Assembly: GCA_947176055.1 (NCBI GenBank) | Contig: CAMWPE010000022.1 | Span: 1-16,694 of the forward strand | Direction: 5' to 3' | From: an uncultured Desulfovibrio sp. | Lineage (GTDB): Bacteria; Desulfobacterota; Desulfovibrionia; Desulfovibrionales; Desulfovibrionaceae | DNA length: 16,694 nt | In this document: positions 7,860 through 14,225 of the stretch, in pieces | Layout: the number at the start of each line of letters is the position of its first letter | Numbering within the stretch: the stretch's first letter is position 1 | Made by a program: the position numbers and the translations under genes | Notes under the pieces: model-generated | Databases searched by the model: none | Told to the model about the DNA's origin: nothing | Seen by the model: only the letters and a program-made list of their open reading frames with translations

Positions 7860-7895
7860 TCCGGAAAGGCCCCGCGGCTTTTCCGGATTTTTTTT
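7860..7895 (+). terminator. Intrinsic terminator of the EF-hand/slyX/adk cluster
   Basis: An 11-bp stem pairs 7860-7870 with 7877-7887 (one G-U pair) around a 6-base loop, followed by eight T residues (7888-7895). It begins 26 bases after the adk stop. Confidence 0.93.
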
Positions 7896-7904
7896 GTCCG
7901 CGAA

Positions 7905-7923
7905 CGCGCCGGGCCCCGGCGCG
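7905..7923. repeat. 19-bp GC-only palindrome between adk and modC
   Basis: CGCGCCGGG-C-CCCGGCGCG is a perfect palindrome around a single C. It begins 8 bases after the modC stop on the - strand. No T-run follows it in that direction, so it is not a textbook terminator, but it could slow polymerase or stabilise the 3' end of the mod mRNA. Confidence 0.55.
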
Positions 7924-7930
7924 AAGGCCG

Positions 7931-8692
7931 CTATTCCGCCGCGTCCGGAAACGCTTCGGCCTCCAGATCCCGCAGGCATGCCGCGGCCGACGGATAGCCT
8001 TCCCGGATTTCCTGATAATCGCGGGAAACTACGGCCCGGCCTTGGTTAAAAAGAACCAGGGCTCCGGCGAAGGCGTCGACGTCGTCGGGATCATGGGTGA
8101 TGATGATCGCGGGAAGATTCAGCTCGTTCAGGAAAGCGAGGATCTCGCGGCGCATGCGCTCGCGCAGGAGGGGATCCAGGGCGGAGAAGGGCTCGTCGAG
8201 GAGCAGGATGCGGGGCGAGGAGTTGGCCGCCCGGGCGAGAGCGGTTCTTTGTTTTTGACCGCCGGAAATGGCCCCGGGCTTGCGCCTTTGCAGGTCGAGA
8301 ATCCCGAAATTGGCGAGCAATTCGCGGGCGCGCTTTTTTTCGCTCGCGGGGATATGGGCGCAGAAAAGTCCGGTTCGCGGGTAAGCCACGTTTTGCAATA
8401 CTGTGAGATGCGGAAACAGCGCGTAGTCCTGCGCCATATAGCCCACGCTCCGGACTTGCGGCTTCAGACAGATTTTTTGCCGGGAGGAATAAAAAACGCG
8501 GTCTTCGACGCTGATTTCGCCCTTGTCGGGCATGGCCAGACCGGCGACGCACTGCATGGTCAAAGTCTTGCCGGAGCCGGACGGCCCGAAGAACACGGCG
8601 CGCCGGATCGCGGCCGGAAGCTCCAGGGCTATGTCCAGGGTAAAGCGGCTTCCGCCTCCGCCGCAGGTTTTGCGAATAACGGCTTTTAGCAT
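7931..8692 (-). CDS. modC: Molybdate ABC transporter, ATP-binding protein, short form
   Basis: Cytoplasmic ATPase that powers molybdate (or tungstate) import through ModB. The motifs are in order: Walker A GPSGSGKT (residues 36-43), Q-loop Gln88 in YMAQDYALFP, signature ISGGQKQR (142-149), Walker B RILLLDEP with Asp166/Glu167, and H-loop His200 in IITHD. At 253 residues it is about 100 shorter than the classical E. coli-type ModC and lacks the C-terminal MOP/TOBE domain that binds oxyanion. About 50 residues follow the H-loop and show no MOP-like sequence. Its ATG overlaps the modB stop by one base (TGATG), a sign of translational coupling. Confidence 0.9.
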   Translation of the reverse strand: MLKAVIRKTCGGGGSRFTLDIALELPAAIRRAVFFGPSGSGKTLTMQCVAGLAMPDKGEISVEDRVFYSSRQKICLKPQVRSVGYMAQDYALFPHLTVLQNVAYPRTGLFCAHIPASEKKRARELLANFGILDLQRRKPGAISGGQKQRTALARAANSSPRILLLDEPFSALDPLLRERMRREILAFLNELNLPAIIITHDPDDVDAFAGALVLFNQGRAVVSRDYQEIREGYPSAAACLRDLEAEAFPDAAE

Positions 8693-9366
8693 CAGGCTTT
8701 GGCCAGTTTGATCAAAATTTCTGCTCCGATCAGGATGGCTACGCAGATGAGGGAGGTCGCGATAACCAGAACAAGGGCCAGATTATCCGCGCCCGCTTGA
8801 AAAGCCGCGTAGATGGCCAGCGCCAGGGTCTGGGTTTTTCCGGGGATGTCGCCGGCGACCATGAGCGTGGCCCCAAATTCCCCCATGCCCCGGGCGAAAG
8901 CGAGCATGACGCCCGCGAACACCCCGCGCCAGGCAAGGGGTAAAGACACGGTGATAAAGACGCGGAAATTGGACGCGCCCAGGGTTCTGGCCGCGTTTTC
9001 CAGTTGGGGATCGACCTGTTCCAGAGCGGCCCGCGCGGACTTGTAAACCAGGGGAAAGACGACGAGAGCCGCCGCGACGACGGCTCCCTGCCAGGAAAAT
9101 ATCAGGTTAATTCCCATTTCGCGAAGCCAGGGTCCCATCAGGCCGCGCCGGCCCACCAGCAGGATCAGATAATAGCCAAGCACGGTAGGGGGAAGAACCA
9201 GAGGAAGCGCGCAAAGCGAATCCAGGAGCGCCGGCATCGGGCCGGAGCGGCGCGACAGGAAATAAGCGCACAGGACGCTGAAAACGGAGGAGACGATGGT
9301 GGCCGACAAGGCCACCTTGAGGGATATCCATAAAGGAGATTGAATTTCCCGCAAAAACTCCAGCAT
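8692..9366 (-). CDS. modB: Molybdate ABC transporter, permease
   Basis: Inner-membrane channel subunit for molybdate/tungstate. The 224-residue protein has about five hydrophobic segments. The EAA loop ENAARTLGASNFRVFITVSL (from residue 123) docks with ModC. GEFGATLMVAGDIPGKTQT is characteristic of ModB. The open frame extends upstream to an ATG at 9456, but that would run through the end of the preceding ModA gene. The ATG at 9366 gives the normal family N-terminus and length, with GCGGGA just upstream. There are 31 bases between the preceding stop and this start. It is the third gene of the mod operon and is coupled to modC. Confidence 0.92.
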   Translation of the reverse strand: MLEFLREIQSPLWISLKVALSATIVSSVFSVLCAYFLSRRSGPMPALLDSLCALPLVLPPTVLGYYLILLVGRRGLMGPWLREMGINLIFSWQGAVVAAALVVFPLVYKSARAALEQVDPQLENAARTLGASNFRVFITVSLPLAWRGVFAGVMLAFARGMGEFGATLMVAGDIPGKTQTLALAIYAAFQAGADNLALVLVIATSLICVAILIGAEILIKLAKA

Positions 9367-9397
9367 TCGGGCGTCCCGCCGGTTTCGCGAAAAGCGG

Positions 9398-10078
9398 TTA
9401 CGGCTTGACGAAGCCGTATTTGGCCAAAATGTCCTGACCCCGCGGCGAAAGGACAAAGTTCATGAATTTTTCCGCCAGAGCGGCGTCGCCTTTTTCCGTT
9501 ACGGCGAAGGGATACTCGACCTCGCCCGGGCCTTCGACCGCCATGGCGATTTCTACCGTGTCGTTGGCCGCCAGGGCGTCGGTTTTGTAAACAAATCCGG
9601 CGTCGACCTCGCCCCTCTCTACGGACTGGAGCACAAGCCGGACATTTGTCTCGCGGATAAGCCGGGACGCGAGACTGTCCCATAATCCGGCGGCTTTCAG
9701 CGCCGCCTTGGCGTAGCGACCGGCCGGCACCGAATCGGGCAGACCGATGGCTATCCTTTCAAAATTCTCGATATCTTTAAGGTTCGCGGGTTTTTTTCCG
9801 CCTTTGGGGACAACGATGACAAGAGCGTTGCGCGCGAATATTTTTTCCGTCCCCGGTTTCAGGACGCGATCCCCGGCCGCTTTTGTCATGGCTTCCCGAT
9901 CAGCCGAAGCGAAAATATCCGCGTCCGCGCCGTCGGCGATCTTGCGCGGGAGCGAATCCGTTCCCGCGTATTCCGCCACTATTTTTACGGCGGGGTTTTC
10001 CTTTTCAAAATCCGCGATAAGCTCGTTAAAGGCGTCCGTCAGGCTGATAGCGGCGAATATGGTAAGTTTTTGAGCCAT
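9398..10078 (-). CDS. ModA-like molybdate-binding protein without a signal peptide
   Basis: A 226-residue paralogue of the upstream modA product; roughly half of the residues match by eye, including PDSVPAGRYAK and the C-terminal RGQDILAKYGF. It starts MAQKLTIFAAISL, which aligns with the start of mature ModA (AELTVSAAASL), so the signal peptide is simply absent. The start is firm: GGAGG (10084-10088) lies five bases before the ATG and its sequence overlaps the upstream stop. No export signal can be hidden upstream, because the upstream modA coding region ends there. The oxyanion-pocket motifs (FAAISL, FASAD, VYKTDA) are kept. Either it stays in the cytoplasm as a binding or buffering protein, or it is a duplicate that lost export. 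No frameshift is visible. It is not obviously a pseudogene, since the frame is full length. Confidence 0.88.
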   Translation of the reverse strand: MAQKLTIFAAISLTDAFNELIADFEKENPAVKIVAEYAGTDSLPRKIADGADADIFASADREAMTKAAGDRVLKPGTEKIFARNALVIVVPKGGKKPANLKDIENFERIAIGLPDSVPAGRYAKAALKAAGLWDSLASRLIRETNVRLVLQSVERGEVDAGFVYKTDALAANDTVEIAMAVEGPGEVEYPFAVTEKGDAALAEKFMNFVLSPRGQDILAKYGFVKP

Positions 10079-10081
10079 TCT

Positions 10082-10089
10082 CTCCTCCC
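10082..10089 (-). promoter_or_regulatory. Strong ribosome-binding site that fixes the signal-less ModA start
   Basis: On the - strand GGGAGGAG sits five bases before the ATG at 10078 and shares its first G with the TAG stop of the upstream modA. This supports reinitiation exactly at the mature-like N-terminus. Confidence 0.8.
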
Positions 10090-10829
10090 TACGGCTTCGC
10101 GAAGCCGTATTTCGCTAAAATATCCTGACCTTTCGGCGACGCGACAAAGTCGATGAATTTCAGCGCGGCGTCCGGATTGTTCCCCGTCTCCGTAACGGCG
10201 ATGGGATAGGCAACCGGCTCGATGCCGCCGACGACCATGACGATGTCGACCTTGTCCTTTTGCTGCAGCGCGTCCGTGCGATAGACAAATCCCGCGTCCG
10301 CTTCGCCCCGGGCTATGTAATCCAGAACCTGCCGGACATTGGTTCCCTGAACGTATTTGGAGTTCAGCTCATTCCACAGACCGGCGTTTTCCAGCGCCTG
10401 TTTGGCGTAGCGCCCGGCCGGCACGGAGTCCGGATTGCCTATGGCGATCCTCTCCAGACCTTTCAGCTCCTCAAGTCCTTTAATGGCCTTCGAGCCCTTG
10501 GGAACGATTAAAACGAGATCATTTCTGGCGAAGTCCACGCGAGTGTCAGGTCGCAAAACTTTGGCTTCGGCGGCCTGATTCATGGTCGCCTGATCCGCCG
10601 AAGCGAAGACATCGACGGGAGCGCCTTCGACAATCTGCCGCAGGAGCGGATTGGAGGCCGCGTAATTAGCGTTAATTTTTATTCCCGGATTTTCTTTTTC
10701 GAATGCGCCGGCGATCTCGTCGAAAGCGTTTTTGAGGCTAGCCGCCGCGGAAACAGTCAGCTCCGCCGCGGCCGCCCCGGTCGCGCACAAGGCGGAGATC
10801 AGGCAACCCAGAATCAATTTTTTGATCAT
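10089..10829 (-). CDS. modA: Molybdate ABC transporter, periplasmic substrate-binding protein
   Basis: Captures molybdate/tungstate in the periplasm and delivers it to ModBC. The 246-residue protein starts with a Sec signal peptide (MIKK, a hydrophobic core, cleavage near ATGAAA-AELT at about residue 22). The mature domain shows the ModA oxyanion motifs: SAAASL near the start of the mature chain, VFASAD, PDSVPAGRYAK and the VYRTDAL segment. A GGGAG ribosome-binding site lies about eight bases upstream of the ATG. It is the first gene of the operon, 10 bases ahead of its signal-less copy. In a sulfate reducer, Mo/W would serve formate dehydrogenases and related enzymes (inference from physiology). 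Confidence 0.94.
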   Translation of the reverse strand: MIKKLILGCLISALCATGAAAAELTVSAAASLKNAFDEIAGAFEKENPGIKINANYAASNPLLRQIVEGAPVDVFASADQATMNQAAEAKVLRPDTRVDFARNDLVLIVPKGSKAIKGLEELKGLERIAIGNPDSVPAGRYAKQALENAGLWNELNSKYVQGTNVRQVLDYIARGEADAGFVYRTDALQQKDKVDIVMVVGGIEPVAYPIAVTETGNNPDAALKFIDFVASPKGQDILAKYGFAKP

Positions 10830-11048
10830 GTTTCGTCTCCCGTTTTAAAATTTTTTAAATTCATAACTTAAAGCCGGCCTGGCGCAATACTGTCCGGTTT
10901 TTTGCTAAAAGCGCGACTTTTGTATAGAGAGGTTAACAAGGGCGGGAATAAAACAACGGCTTTTCCCCGGCTCCGGATTCGCCGTCCGCGCAGGGGCGGC
11001 GGAAGTAGGGACGAAAGCGGGAAGCGCGCCGCGACCGGGAACGGGCGT

Positions 11049-11378
11049 CTAATGACGGGCGAGATCGATCTTTACTTTCAGGAAGTATTCTTCTTTGAGG
11101 AAGCCGTTGACCAGGGCCAGGATTTCGTCGGCCTGCGCTCGCAGTTCCTGAATATCCATGGCGTCTTCGGCGGTCAGGAGGAGGGAGCGATCCTTGTGTC
11201 CGGCGGGGGTGGCCATGGCCGCGAGAGCGGGTCCCATGACTTCTTCCCAGCTGTCCCAGAGAGCGGCGAATTTCGCCTTTGGCCTGGCTCCGCCCATGGC
11301 CTGCAGCAGGGCGAAGACGCTGTCGCCTATTGCCTCCGGCCGGTTTTTACTATTTTTCGGGCCTGTTTTCTTGACCAT
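11049..11378 (-). CDS. DUF721 (DciA-like) protein
   Basis: A 109-residue protein matching the DUF721 pattern. A Trp-rich segment (WDSWEEVMGPALAAMATP, about residues 41-58) is followed by a short spacer, a beta segment (SLLLTAEDAMDIQEL) and the VNGFLKEEYFLKVKI ending. Members such as DciA act in loading the replicative helicase DnaB; many short DUF721 proteins are uncharacterised, so the role here is only inferred. The N-terminal 20 residues are basic and probably disordered. No clear Shine-Dalgarno precedes the ATG. It is divergent from sahR across only 54 bases and may share regulatory DNA with it. About 220 bases separate it from modA downstream, with no obvious terminator between them. Confidence 0.7.
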   Translation of the reverse strand: MVKKTGPKNSKNRPEAIGDSVFALLQAMGGARPKAKFAALWDSWEEVMGPALAAMATPAGHKDRSLLLTAEDAMDIQELRAQADEILALVNGFLKEEYFLKVKIDLARH

Positions 11379-11388
11379 ATGAAGATTT

Positions 11389-11423
11389 GTCTATATGTCT
11401 ATATGCGGACTTATTGATATAAG
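11389..11423. promoter_or_regulatory. Candidate SahR/ArsR operator region
   Basis: The 54-bp divergent intergenic region holds two adjacent copies of GTCTATAT (11389-11404) and an inverted repeat CTTAT-TGAT-ATAAG (11410-11423). ArsR-family regulators bind AT-rich inverted repeats and often regulate their own promoters. Extended -10-like bases (TGATATAAG, 11415-11423) overlap the inverted repeat. Confidence 0.4.
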
Positions 11424-11432
11424 GGCCAGGAC

Positions 11433-12365
11433 ATGGCGATTCAGATGTTCAAGGCGCTGGCGGACGAGACGAGGTCGCGCCTTATCCGCATACTATATAA
11501 TTACGAGCTATCCGTAAACGAGCTGGTTCAGATACTGGGCATGGGGCAGTCGCGGGTGTCCAGGCATCTCAAGATCCTGGCCGGCGCGGAGCTTTTGAGT
11601 TTCCGGCGCGACGGGCTATGGGTTTTTTACACTGTTCCCGCCTCCGGTCGCGGCCGCGATTTTCTGGAGGCGGTCATGCCTTTTATGCCTTCCGGCAAGG
11701 CCGCGAGGGATGATATTTCTCTCGCCGCCCGTTTGCTGGAGGAGCGGGCGCGAAAGGCGAGACAGTTTTTTAATGACATCGCGGATAGCTGGGACGATTT
11801 GAATCGGGAAATCCTGGGCGATTTCGATTTGCCATCCCGCGTTTTCGACGCCATGCCCAGGCCCTGCGCCGTCGCCGCTGATCTGGGCTGCGGCACCGGC
11901 GAAGTCGCGGAGGGGATGCTCGCGCGGGCGGACACGGTCATCGGGGTGGACGGCTCCGCCCGGATGCTGGAATTGTGCCGCGGCAGGCTCGGCCCGCGGA
12001 CTCTGGCCGACGGTCGCGCTTCCCTGCGCATAGGCGAATTGAGCCATTTGCCCCTGGCCGATCAGGAGGCCAATTTCGCCTGCATAAATCTGGTGTTGCA
12101 TCACCTGGCCAGACCCAAAGAGATCTTCCGGGAGATCCAGCGCGTCCTGAAACCGGGGGGAGCGCTCTTTGTGGCCGATTTCCTGCGGCATAATGACGAG
12201 ACCATGCGTCTGCGCTACGGCGATCACTGGCTGGGCTTCGATTGCGCGGAAATGGAGAGCGCCATCCGCGAGGCGGGCTTCGAGATCGGCGGCAAGGAGA
12301 TCAGCCCAGTGGGGCGCGAATTGAGGCTATTTATGATCACGGCGAAAATCCCGCGAAATTTATAA
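11433..12365 (+). CDS. sahR: ArsR-family regulator fused to a SAM methyltransferase domain (SahR type)
   Basis: A 310-residue two-domain protein. The N-terminal ArsR winged helix (residues about 1-70) has recognition-helix sequence MGQSRVSRHLKIL and no obvious metal-binding cysteine pair. The C-terminal class I methyltransferase fold (about 105-300) shows motif I DLGCGTGE (150-157), a motif-II-like VIGVDGS and the VLKPGG segment. The family is known in Desulfovibrio and other proteobacteria as SahR, a repressor of SAM-cycle genes that responds to S-adenosylhomocysteine. I assign the name from the domain fusion and the adjacent ahcY. The methyltransferase domain may serve as a ligand sensor rather than a catalyst (inference). 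AAGGG lies seven bases before the ATG. There are 37 bases to ahcY, so the two are likely one operon. Confidence 0.82.
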   Translation: MAIQMFKALADETRSRLIRILYNYELSVNELVQILGMGQSRVSRHLKILAGAELLSFRRDGLWVFYTVPASGRGRDFLEAVMPFMPSGKAARDDISLAARLLEERARKARQFFNDIADSWDDLNREILGDFDLPSRVFDAMPRPCAVAADLGCGTGEVAEGMLARADTVIGVDGSARMLELCRGRLGPRTLADGRASLRIGELSHLPLADQEANFACINLVLHHLARPKEIFREIQRVLKPGGALFVADFLRHNDETMRLRYGDHWLGFDCAEMESAIREAGFEIGGKEISPVGRELRLFMITAKIPRNL

Positions 12366-12402
12366 ACCATTCGGATAAATAAAACGACAAAGGGAGAAAA
12401 CA

Positions 12403-13824
12403 ATGACCAAACCGCTCGATCTTTCCTTGCCCTACAAAGTGGCGGACATGGGCTTGGCCGATCTTGGCGTAAAAGAAATGCAACTTTCCGAAAAGGAAAT
12501 GCCAGGACTCATGGAGTGCATCCGCAAATACGCGCCGGAAAAGCCCCTGAAAGGACTCAAGGTAACCGGCTCCCTGCATATGACCATTCAGACGGCCATG
12601 TTGATCAAGACTCTCCACGCCCTTGGCGCGGATATCCGCTGGGCCTCCTGCAATATCTTTTCCACGCAGGATCAGGCCGCCGCGGCCGTTGTCCAGCAGG
12701 GACTTGCCGCCGTCTTCGCCTGGAAAGGCGAGAGCCTCGAGGATTACTGGTGGTGCACGGAGATGGCTCTCACCTGGCCGGACGGCTCCGGCCCGGATCT
12801 CATAGTCGACGACGGCGGCGACGCCACATTGCTCATTCACAAGGGCTACGAGGTCGAGGAGAATCCCGATCTGCTCAAGCAAAAGGCCGATTCGAAAGAA
12901 TTTCAGTGCGTGCTCGACCGGCTGGCCCTGCGCTTCAAGGAAGATCCCAGGCATTGGCAGAAAGTCGCCGCCGCCGTGAAGGGCGTTTCCGAAGAGACGA
13001 CCACCGGCGTGCATCGTCTTTACCAGCTGGAAAAGGAAGGCAAATTGCTCTTTCCGGCGATCAATGTCAACGATTCCGTGACCAAGTCCAAATTTGACAA
13101 TCTCTACGGTTGTCGCGAGTCCCTGGCCGACGGCATCAAACGGGCCACGGACATCATGGTCGCGGGCAAGACAGTGGTCGTTTGCGGTTACGGCGACGTG
13201 GGCAAAGGTTGCGCCCAGTCCATGCGCGGCTTCGGCGCCCGCGTGCTCGTCACCGAAATAGATCCCATCTGCGCCCTGCAGGCCGCCATGGAGGGCTACG
13301 AAGTCGTGACCATGGACGACGCCGCCGCGGAAGGCGACATTTTCGTGACCTGCACGGGCAATTACCACGTCGTAACCGGCGAGCACATGGAAAAAATGAA
13401 GGATGAAGCGATCGTGTGCAATATAGGCCATTTCGATAACGAGATCGAGATGACCTACCTGGAGGACAATCCGGAGATTACGAGAATTAATATCAAGCCG
13501 CAGGTGGACAAGTGGAATCTCAAATCCGGCCGCTCCATAGTCGTGCTGGCCGAAGGCCGCCTTGTCAACCTGGGGTGCGCCACGGGCCACGCCAGCTTCG
13601 TCATGTCCAATAGCTTTACCAACCAGACCCTGGCGCAAATCAAGCTGGCCAAGGAAAAGCTGGAGAATAAGGTCTATACCCTGCCCAAGGAACTGGACGA
13701 GGAAGTGGCCCGGTTGCACCTGGATCGCCTGGGCGCGAAGCTGACGGTTCTCACGCCGGAGCAGGCCGATTATATCGGCGTGAAGGTCGAGGGTCCGTAC
13801 AAGAGCGAAATGTACAGGTATTAG
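12403..13824 (+). CDS. ahcY: S-adenosylhomocysteine hydrolase
   Basis: NAD-dependent cytoplasmic enzyme that splits S-adenosylhomocysteine to adenosine and homocysteine. This relieves inhibition of methyltransferases and feeds methionine regeneration. The 473 residues match the long bacterial form, including the insertion of about 40 residues (about 150-195) absent from archaeal enzymes. Visible signatures are SCNIFSTQDQAAAA (82-95), NVNDSVTKSKFDN (221-233), the NAD loop GYGDVGKG (262-269), and the C-terminal tail ending YKSEMYRY that reaches into the NAD site of the neighbouring subunit. AGGGAG lies six bases before the ATG. A terminator follows. Regulation by the upstream SahR-type protein is the natural reading: substrate accumulation would induce the hydrolase. 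Confidence 0.97.
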   Translation: MTKPLDLSLPYKVADMGLADLGVKEMQLSEKEMPGLMECIRKYAPEKPLKGLKVTGSLHMTIQTAMLIKTLHALGADIRWASCNIFSTQDQAAAAVVQQGLAAVFAWKGESLEDYWWCTEMALTWPDGSGPDLIVDDGGDATLLIHKGYEVEENPDLLKQKADSKEFQCVLDRLALRFKEDPRHWQKVAAAVKGVSEETTTGVHRLYQLEKEGKLLFPAINVNDSVTKSKFDNLYGCRESLADGIKRATDIMVAGKTVVVCGYGDVGKGCAQSMRGFGARVLVTEIDPICALQAAMEGYEVVTMDDAAAEGDIFVTCTGNYHVVTGEHMEKMKDEAIVCNIGHFDNEIEMTYLEDNPEITRINIKPQVDKWNLKSGRSIVVLAEGRLVNLGCATGHASFVMSNSFTNQTLAQIKLAKEKLENKVYTLPKELDEEVARLHLDRLGAKLTVLTPEQADYIGVKVEGPYKSEMYRY

Positions 13825-13876
13825 GCGGGAAAGAGACGTCCGATAATAAGTAAGAAGATCAACGCTAATATGGCGG

Positions 13877-13897
13877 AGGCCCGGAAACGGGCCTTTT
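13877..13897 (+). terminator. Intrinsic terminator of sahR-ahcY
   Basis: A 7-bp stem AGGCCCG-GAAA-CGGGCCT with a stable GNRA-type loop runs into a short T-run ending at 13897, 52 bases after the ahcY stop. Confidence 0.85.
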
Positions 13898-14128
13898 GAC
13901 GTTAAAAGCGAATTGTCCGGCCGAAGTCGCGACCGCCATCTTGGCATAAAAAAAGAATCAGGGAGAACCATAATTTTAAGCGCGGTTGTTCCGAACATAT
14001 ATTTATATTTAGCTGGCGGTTACGAAGACTCTTGAAATCGCGCGGGCGCGGTATGGCGATAGCGATTCGCGCCTGAAAATATAGGCCCGGGCGCGACCGC
14101 GACGCCTGGTTTGGCGGTTTTTCGGTTG

Positions 14129-14157
14129 TTGTAATTAATATAACGTTATGATATAAT
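14129..14157 (+). promoter_or_regulatory. Sigma-70-type promoter of the RAMA-like / PP-loop cassette
   Basis: TTGTAA (14129-14134), a 17-base spacer and a perfect TATAAT (14152-14157) form the best sigma-70 promoter I see in the window. The predicted leader is about 60 nt. Two inverted repeats overlap it. Confidence 0.65.
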
Positions 14158-14168
14158 AATATATTATA
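14140..14168. repeat. Operator-like inverted repeats overlapping the promoter
   Basis: A perfect 10-bp palindrome ATAACGTTAT (14140-14149) fills the promoter spacer. TATAAT-N5-ATTATA (14152-14168) overlaps the -10 box and the predicted transcription start. Both positions suit a repressor. No regulator gene is adjacent within the window. Confidence 0.5.
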
Positions 14169-14225
14169 AACAATAGCGACTTTTTTATCAGGATTGTCCC
14201 GGACGCGAATCGGCGGGGGAGCGGC

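Larger units (their letters stand above)
13898..14225. other. Long intergenic region ahead of the sulfur-enzyme cassette
   Basis: These 328 bases carry no credible gene. The left two thirds are mixed GC-rich sequence with no tRNA, transposase remnant or attachment-site repeat that I can recognise. The right part (about 14120-14180) turns sharply AT-rich and contains a promoter plus two inverted repeats (listed separately). Such a composition change after a housekeeping operon is common where accessory genes are inserted. Confidence 0.5.

Noticed and set aside
9367..9456. Longer N-terminus for modB starting at 9456
   Set aside because: It would add 30 polar, non-family residues that overlap the end of the upstream ModA-like gene. 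The ATG at 9366 fits the usual length and start.
10860..10887. Possible promoter for modA on the - strand (TTGCGC, 16-base spacer, TATGAA)
   Set aside because: It matches the consensus at only 3/6 and 4/6 positions, and no ModE-type operator is visible, so it is not listed as a feature.
12337..13998. A 553-codon open frame antisense to ahcY
   Set aside because: It lies opposite a clear ahcY with its own ribosome-binding site and terminator, has low-complexity His/Gly-rich sequence and no known domain.
13898..14120. Possible attachment site or tRNA remnant before the cassette
   Set aside because: No tRNA-like fold, direct repeat or integrase could be recognised, so insertion by a mobile element is not supported from this window.
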